A DNA stretch of 10,772 bases, from positions 1 through 10,772 of the forward strand of contig JACVTC010000726.1 in NCBI GenBank assembly GCA_016946835.1, given 5' to 3'. The notes under the pieces were generated by a model. It had not been told where the DNA came from and did no database searches. It worked only from the letters and a program-made list of their open reading frames with translations. Position numbers and translations under genes: made by a program. This DNA comes from Neocallimastix lanati (nom. inval.) (taxonomy: Eukaryota; Neocallimastigomycota; Neocallimastigomycetes; Neocallimastigales; Neocallimastigaceae). This document shows, piece by piece, positions 8,206 to 10,772 of this stretch; the first letter of the stretch is position 1; each line of letters starts with the position of its first letter.

Positions 8206-8836
8206 AATTATTTATTTTAATAATTATTTTTATTTATTGTTTAATTTATTATGTATAATATATATAATATGATTCTATTTTGAATTTACCATTAACACTA
8301 TGTTTGTATATGGGATATAAACATAATTAATATATTGAATGAATACATGTGATTTGTGTCCTAATTATAACTAAATCTATGCTTTAAAATAGTATGTGGA
8401 GTTAGGTTAGTATACCATTCATAAAATAGATTAATATATTTATAATATGTACTAAATTAATCTACACTAATATAATGATATTATATTGATAAATATTAAT
8501 TATTTTTTCTTAACCCTTTTTTATTTAATAATATTTTATTTTTATTATATTTAAGATGTGTTTTTTTAATTAATACATGAATTATTTATTTTTATAGATT
8601 ATATTTTTTTTATTGATAAAGAATATTACATAATATATCAATAATATAAGCCACCATTATTTTTAATTTTTTTATTAATAATAAATTAAAGAATTACATA
8701 ATTTTTATCAAAGTTAAATTTTATTTTTTATCAATTTACAAAAATAAACAAATATTCAAGAATTTACATTTGTTCATATAAATATGATTGTAGTAATGAA
8801 AATTAACCCTTTTGAAGTATATTACTATTACTATGA
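8206..8836. other. AT-rich non-coding stretch
   Basis: I see no gene. A 9-bp inverted repeat, TAGATTAAT (8427-8435) and ATTAATCTA (8456-8464), is separated by 20 bases. CTTAACCCTTTTT at 8509-8521 matches the minus-strand end of the LTR at 909-1152, and TTATATTGA precedes both, so a diverged LTR remnant is possible here. Confidence 0.35.
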
Positions 8837-8843
8837 TTATTAC

Positions 8844-8844
<1 letters not shown>

Positions 8845-8895
<51 letters not shown>
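8845..8895 (+). repeat. (ATT)17 microsatellite
   Basis: Seventeen perfect ATT units lie here, with imperfect TAC/TAT copies just upstream from about 8817. It runs directly into the ATTTT array. The short open frames of Tyr or Ile across it are repeat artefacts. Confidence 0.95.
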
Positions 8896-8953
8896 TTATT
8901 TTATTTTATTTTATTTTATTTTATTTTATTTTATTTTATTTTATTTTATTTTA
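8893..8953 (+). repeat. (ATTTT)12 microsatellite
   Basis: Adenines occur every five bases from 8893 to 8953, giving 12 perfect ATTTT units. It adjoins the ATT array, forming a compound microsatellite that probably arose by slippage from one to the other. Confidence 0.95.
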
Positions 8954-8955
8954 TC

Positions 8956-9305
8956 TTTTATTTGAAAATGAATCATAGTAGATTTCTTAGTTTTATATAA
9001 AAAATTTGATATTTCTATTCCTTTTTTTTAATTAATAGCAATACCATCCTATATATATTTAAAAAAATCAAATTATTAGTTATTTTTACATTATAATCAA
9101 TTTGTATATCACATGACCTACAGTTTAATATGATATTCTTTATGTTGTAGCTGGTTTAATAAGTGTATTTGAGTTATTAATAATTTTTATTAATATTTTA
9201 TTATTTTTATAATTGACAATACTATTTCTACTAAAGAAAAACAAAAACAAGAATAAGAGTTAATATTAATTATACTGTAAAGTTTTAATAATATATAATT
9301 ATTAT
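8956..9305. other. AT-rich flank before copia element C
   Basis: No coding or repeat structure is recognised. The last bases, ATTAT at 9301-9305, would be the target-site duplication of element C if it is complete. The 3' end of the element lies outside the window, so this cannot be tested here. Confidence 0.4.
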
Positions 9306-9380
9306 TGTTAGAAATTACGAAATAATTAAATATATCACATGGTCATAATGAAATGATGTAAATAAATAATATAGTAGTAT

Positions 9381-9418
9381 CACGGCAAGGCGCGCAAGGG
9401 CCACATTTATAACACGTG
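9381..9418 (+). promoter_or_regulatory. GC-rich upstream block and CACGTG E-box
   Basis: Within the LTR, 18 of 24 bases at 9381-9404 are G or C, an exceptional peak in this window. It holds GCAAGG twice (9385, 9394) at 9-base spacing. CACGTG at 9413-9418 is the classic bHLH-factor palindrome. The block lies about 50-85 bases upstream of the TATA box, so a transcription-factor binding region is likely. The factors are unknown. Confidence 0.5.
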
Positions 9419-9465
9419 ATTATTAAAAATATCACATTTAATAAACGCTACATTTTTGTTTTTAT

Positions 9466-9473
9466 TATAAATA
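9466..9473 (+). promoter_or_regulatory. TATA box of copia LTR C
   Basis: TATAAATA is followed by CTCATAAATTTATG and lies 87 bases before the LTR end, suiting transcription start within the last 60 bases of the LTR. The call rests on position inside the LTR and on the GC-rich element upstream, because A/T strings are common here. Confidence 0.45.
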
Positions 9474-9552
9474 CTCATAAATTTATGTATTTTAAAACAT
9501 TGTAATTACCTTTTTATAAAATTTATAAATAAACTTTTAATAAAAAATAACA

Positions 9553-9569
9553 GATTAAGAGTCTCAAAT
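9553..9569 (+). other. Primer-binding site for a tRNA-Lys(CUU) half
   Basis: GATTAAGAGTCTCAAAT directly follows the LTR end AACA. Its complement, ATTTGAGACTCTTAATC, matches the anticodon arm of eukaryotic tRNA-Lys(CUU): loop CTCTTAA with anticodon CTT, and stem bases TGAGA before it and TC after it. Copia-type elements often prime from an internally cleaved tRNA half ending in the anticodon stem, as Drosophila copia does with initiator Met tRNA. No TGG, which a 3'-end primer would need, is present. Confidence 0.7.
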
Positions 9570-9588
9570 TTAACTCTTATTTTTCGAC

Positions 9589-10585
9589 ATGTCCGATTCA
9601 ATTCCTCAATTTGATAAACTCCGTGGTACCGAAAATTTCGTTCTTTGGTATACTTCCATCACAGGTTACCTTAAAGCAAAGAAGTTACATAATTACATTG
9701 TAGCTGATGCTTTAAACTACGCCGAATCCAATACTCCTTAAAATAATAACAAAGGAAAGGAAGATATTACTGCCCGTGATGCTTTAGCTGGTTCCATTAT
9801 CTTTAACAACGTAGCTGATTCGATTAAATTTTACATCAAAGATTGTGAATCAGCATTCTTGAAAATGAAAAAACTCAAAGACCTGTACGAAGTAGATGAT
9901 ACTGCTAATTATGGCAGATATATGCAAAGAATCTATTCTCTAAAGGCAAAAAACATTAATGACACTATTCCAGTCATTAATGAAATCATGGAACTATTCA
10001 GGATTCTTAACAAATCATCAATGAGTCCGTCAAAACTGGAGATGCTCACTATTATGTTCGAAGCTCTCCCAAAGAACTCCAAGAAAATGTAAACTACAGC
10101 TCATCATCCACTGTAGATTCCTTTTATAAAGAAATAAAAGACAAACATACTACTATTGCATACAGAAAAAGCCGTGGCGATACAACTATTCAAGATTTAA
10201 TAACTCGAGTAGGTCAAATAATTCCAACAATAAGCAAGAAAAAGACGATAAAATGGACATTGATAACTTGGAAAATAATTCAAGTATCAATTACATTATA
10301 AATCAGGGCATGCCTACAAATAATAAGGTATGTGTCTGCTGTGAAAGACCTGGACACTTAGCGAAGGACTGCTACTAAAATCCATGTAGTACAGTAAACA
10401 GGAACAATAATTACTAAAAATACACGAAAAAGTAACAATAAAAGATACAAGACAAAAAGAGGATCAAGAGGAAAAAGGTCCAATAGAAAAAAACAACTTA
10501 AACAATATAGAAAATCTCGACAGTATCGAAGCTATGCCTATTAATGAAACAACCCCATGCTATGAAGAAATTATTCTCAAGTACG
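9589..10585 (+). pseudogene. gag: Ty1/copia gag and start of protease (element C)
   Basis: Gag packages the element RNA. The start ATG 9589 begins MSDSIPQFDKLRG, then TENFVLWYTSITGYLKAKK, the copia-type capsid opening. TAA at 9739-9741 falls where CAA (Gln) is likely, and the frame stays open on to LPKN at about 10080. A lost C in the CCC at 10068-10070 shifts the frame into KELQENVNYSSSSTVDSFYK. A second shift in the A-run near 10166 leads to NNSSRSNNSNNKQEKDDKMD and the zinc knuckle CVCCERPGHLAKDC (10331-10372, C-x2-C-x4-H-x4-C intact). TAA codons follow at 10376 and 10415, then a shift near 10425 opens a frame with KEDQEEKGPIEKNN, IEAMPINETTPCYEEIILKY. The last piece leads towards protease but is cut at about 10585. 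Confidence 0.8.
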
Positions 10586-10772
10586 GTAGCAAGGGGATTC
10601 AATCAAATTCATGGAATTGATTACGACTTAACCTATTCCCCAACACTAAATAGCGATAGTATAAAATTAATAATATCTATAGCTTCTAAATTTAAATGGA
10701 CAATGTATCAATTAGATATCAAATAAGCATATCTAAACGCTAAATTAGATAAAACAATATATACAACTATTC
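10586..10772 (+). pseudogene. pol: Ty1/copia reverse transcriptase start (element C)
   Basis: The plus strand encodes VARGFNQIHGIDYDLTYSPT, then LNSDSIKLIISIASKFKW, MYQLDIK, TAA 10724-10726 and AYLNAKLDKTIYTTI to the window edge. These are the fingers/palm motifs of copia reverse transcriptase, matching the KGFTQQYGIDFYETYSPT and IDINAAYLNA region of element B. The residues that should precede (W-x-F-K...K-A-R-L) are absent. Instead the gag/protease frame runs directly into it in a different frame, so protease, integrase and the start of reverse transcriptase are deleted. The domain continues past the window end. Confidence 0.85.

Larger units (their letters stand above)
9306..9552 (+). repeat. 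5' LTR of copia element C, 247 bp
   Basis: The sequence starts TGTTAGAAATTACG and ends AAAAAATAACA, giving TGTTA...TAACA inverted ends. It is followed at once by a tRNA-Lys-like primer-binding site and, 36 bases later, by the gag ATG. It holds a GC-rich block (9381-9404), an E-box (9413-9418) and a TATA box (9466-9473), the layout of a U3 promoter. The right boundary is firm; the left one rests on the inverted ends and on the similar length of the LTR at 909-1152. Confidence 0.7.

Noticed and set aside
8784-9000. Open frames of poly-Tyr, poly-Ile and Phe/Leu/Tyr repeats
   Set aside because: They translate the ATT and ATTTT microsatellites and have no conserved part.
10544-10726. A 60-codon gene starting MKQPHAMKK
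   Set aside because: The first part is an out-of-frame reading of the gag/protease segment; only residues from VARGF on are reverse transcriptase.

Overview
The window has no host gene that I can support. It is a very AT-rich stretch of eukaryotic nuclear DNA filled with decayed LTR retrotransposons of the Ty1/copia and Ty3/gypsy types. The extreme AT content, A/T homopolymers, long (ATT)n and (ATTTT)n microsatellites, Asn-rich linkers and copia/gypsy protein style fit an anaerobic gut fungus (Neocallimastigomycota) best. That assignment is inference; another AT-rich protist or fungus is possible.

Layout: (1) 23-1152, minus strand: a copia 3' LTR, polypurine tract and RNase H fragment, then a 17-base poly-A run, a degenerate primer-binding site and a second copia LTR. 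This may be one heavily deleted element or two overlapping ones. (2) 1501-1999, minus: the C-terminal end of a gypsy integrase, cut off beside a 53-bp perfect inverted repeat (2089-2203). (3) 2574-4708, plus: a gypsy element with a primer-binding site resembling the complement of a tRNA-Ala 3' end, a long G-rich, C-poor leader, a gag with CCHC zinc knuckle and the start of an aspartic protease, where it is truncated. (4) 5203-7851, minus: the 3' half of a copia pol (integrase C-terminus, Asn-rich linker, reverse transcriptase, RNase H), polypurine tract and probable 3' LTR. (5) 7852-9305: non-coding AT-rich DNA with homopolymers and microsatellites. (6) 9306-10772, plus: the best preserved element, a copia with a 247-bp 5' LTR (GC-rich upstream block, E-box, TATA box), a primer-binding site matching the complement of the tRNA-Lys(CUU) anticodon arm, gag with zinc knuckle, and an internal deletion joining the end of gag/start of protease directly to reverse transcriptase.

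In an intact element, gag forms the particle, and protease, integrase, reverse transcriptase and RNase H carry out processing, integration and cDNA synthesis from the tRNA primer to the polypurine tract. Every coding piece here carries frameshifts or stops, so none is expected to be active alone. Many stops sit where Gln would fit, which suggests C-to-T decay. I found no undescribed system. The most informative signals are the tRNA-half primer site, the gag-RT deletion junction, the long hairpin and the mutation pattern.
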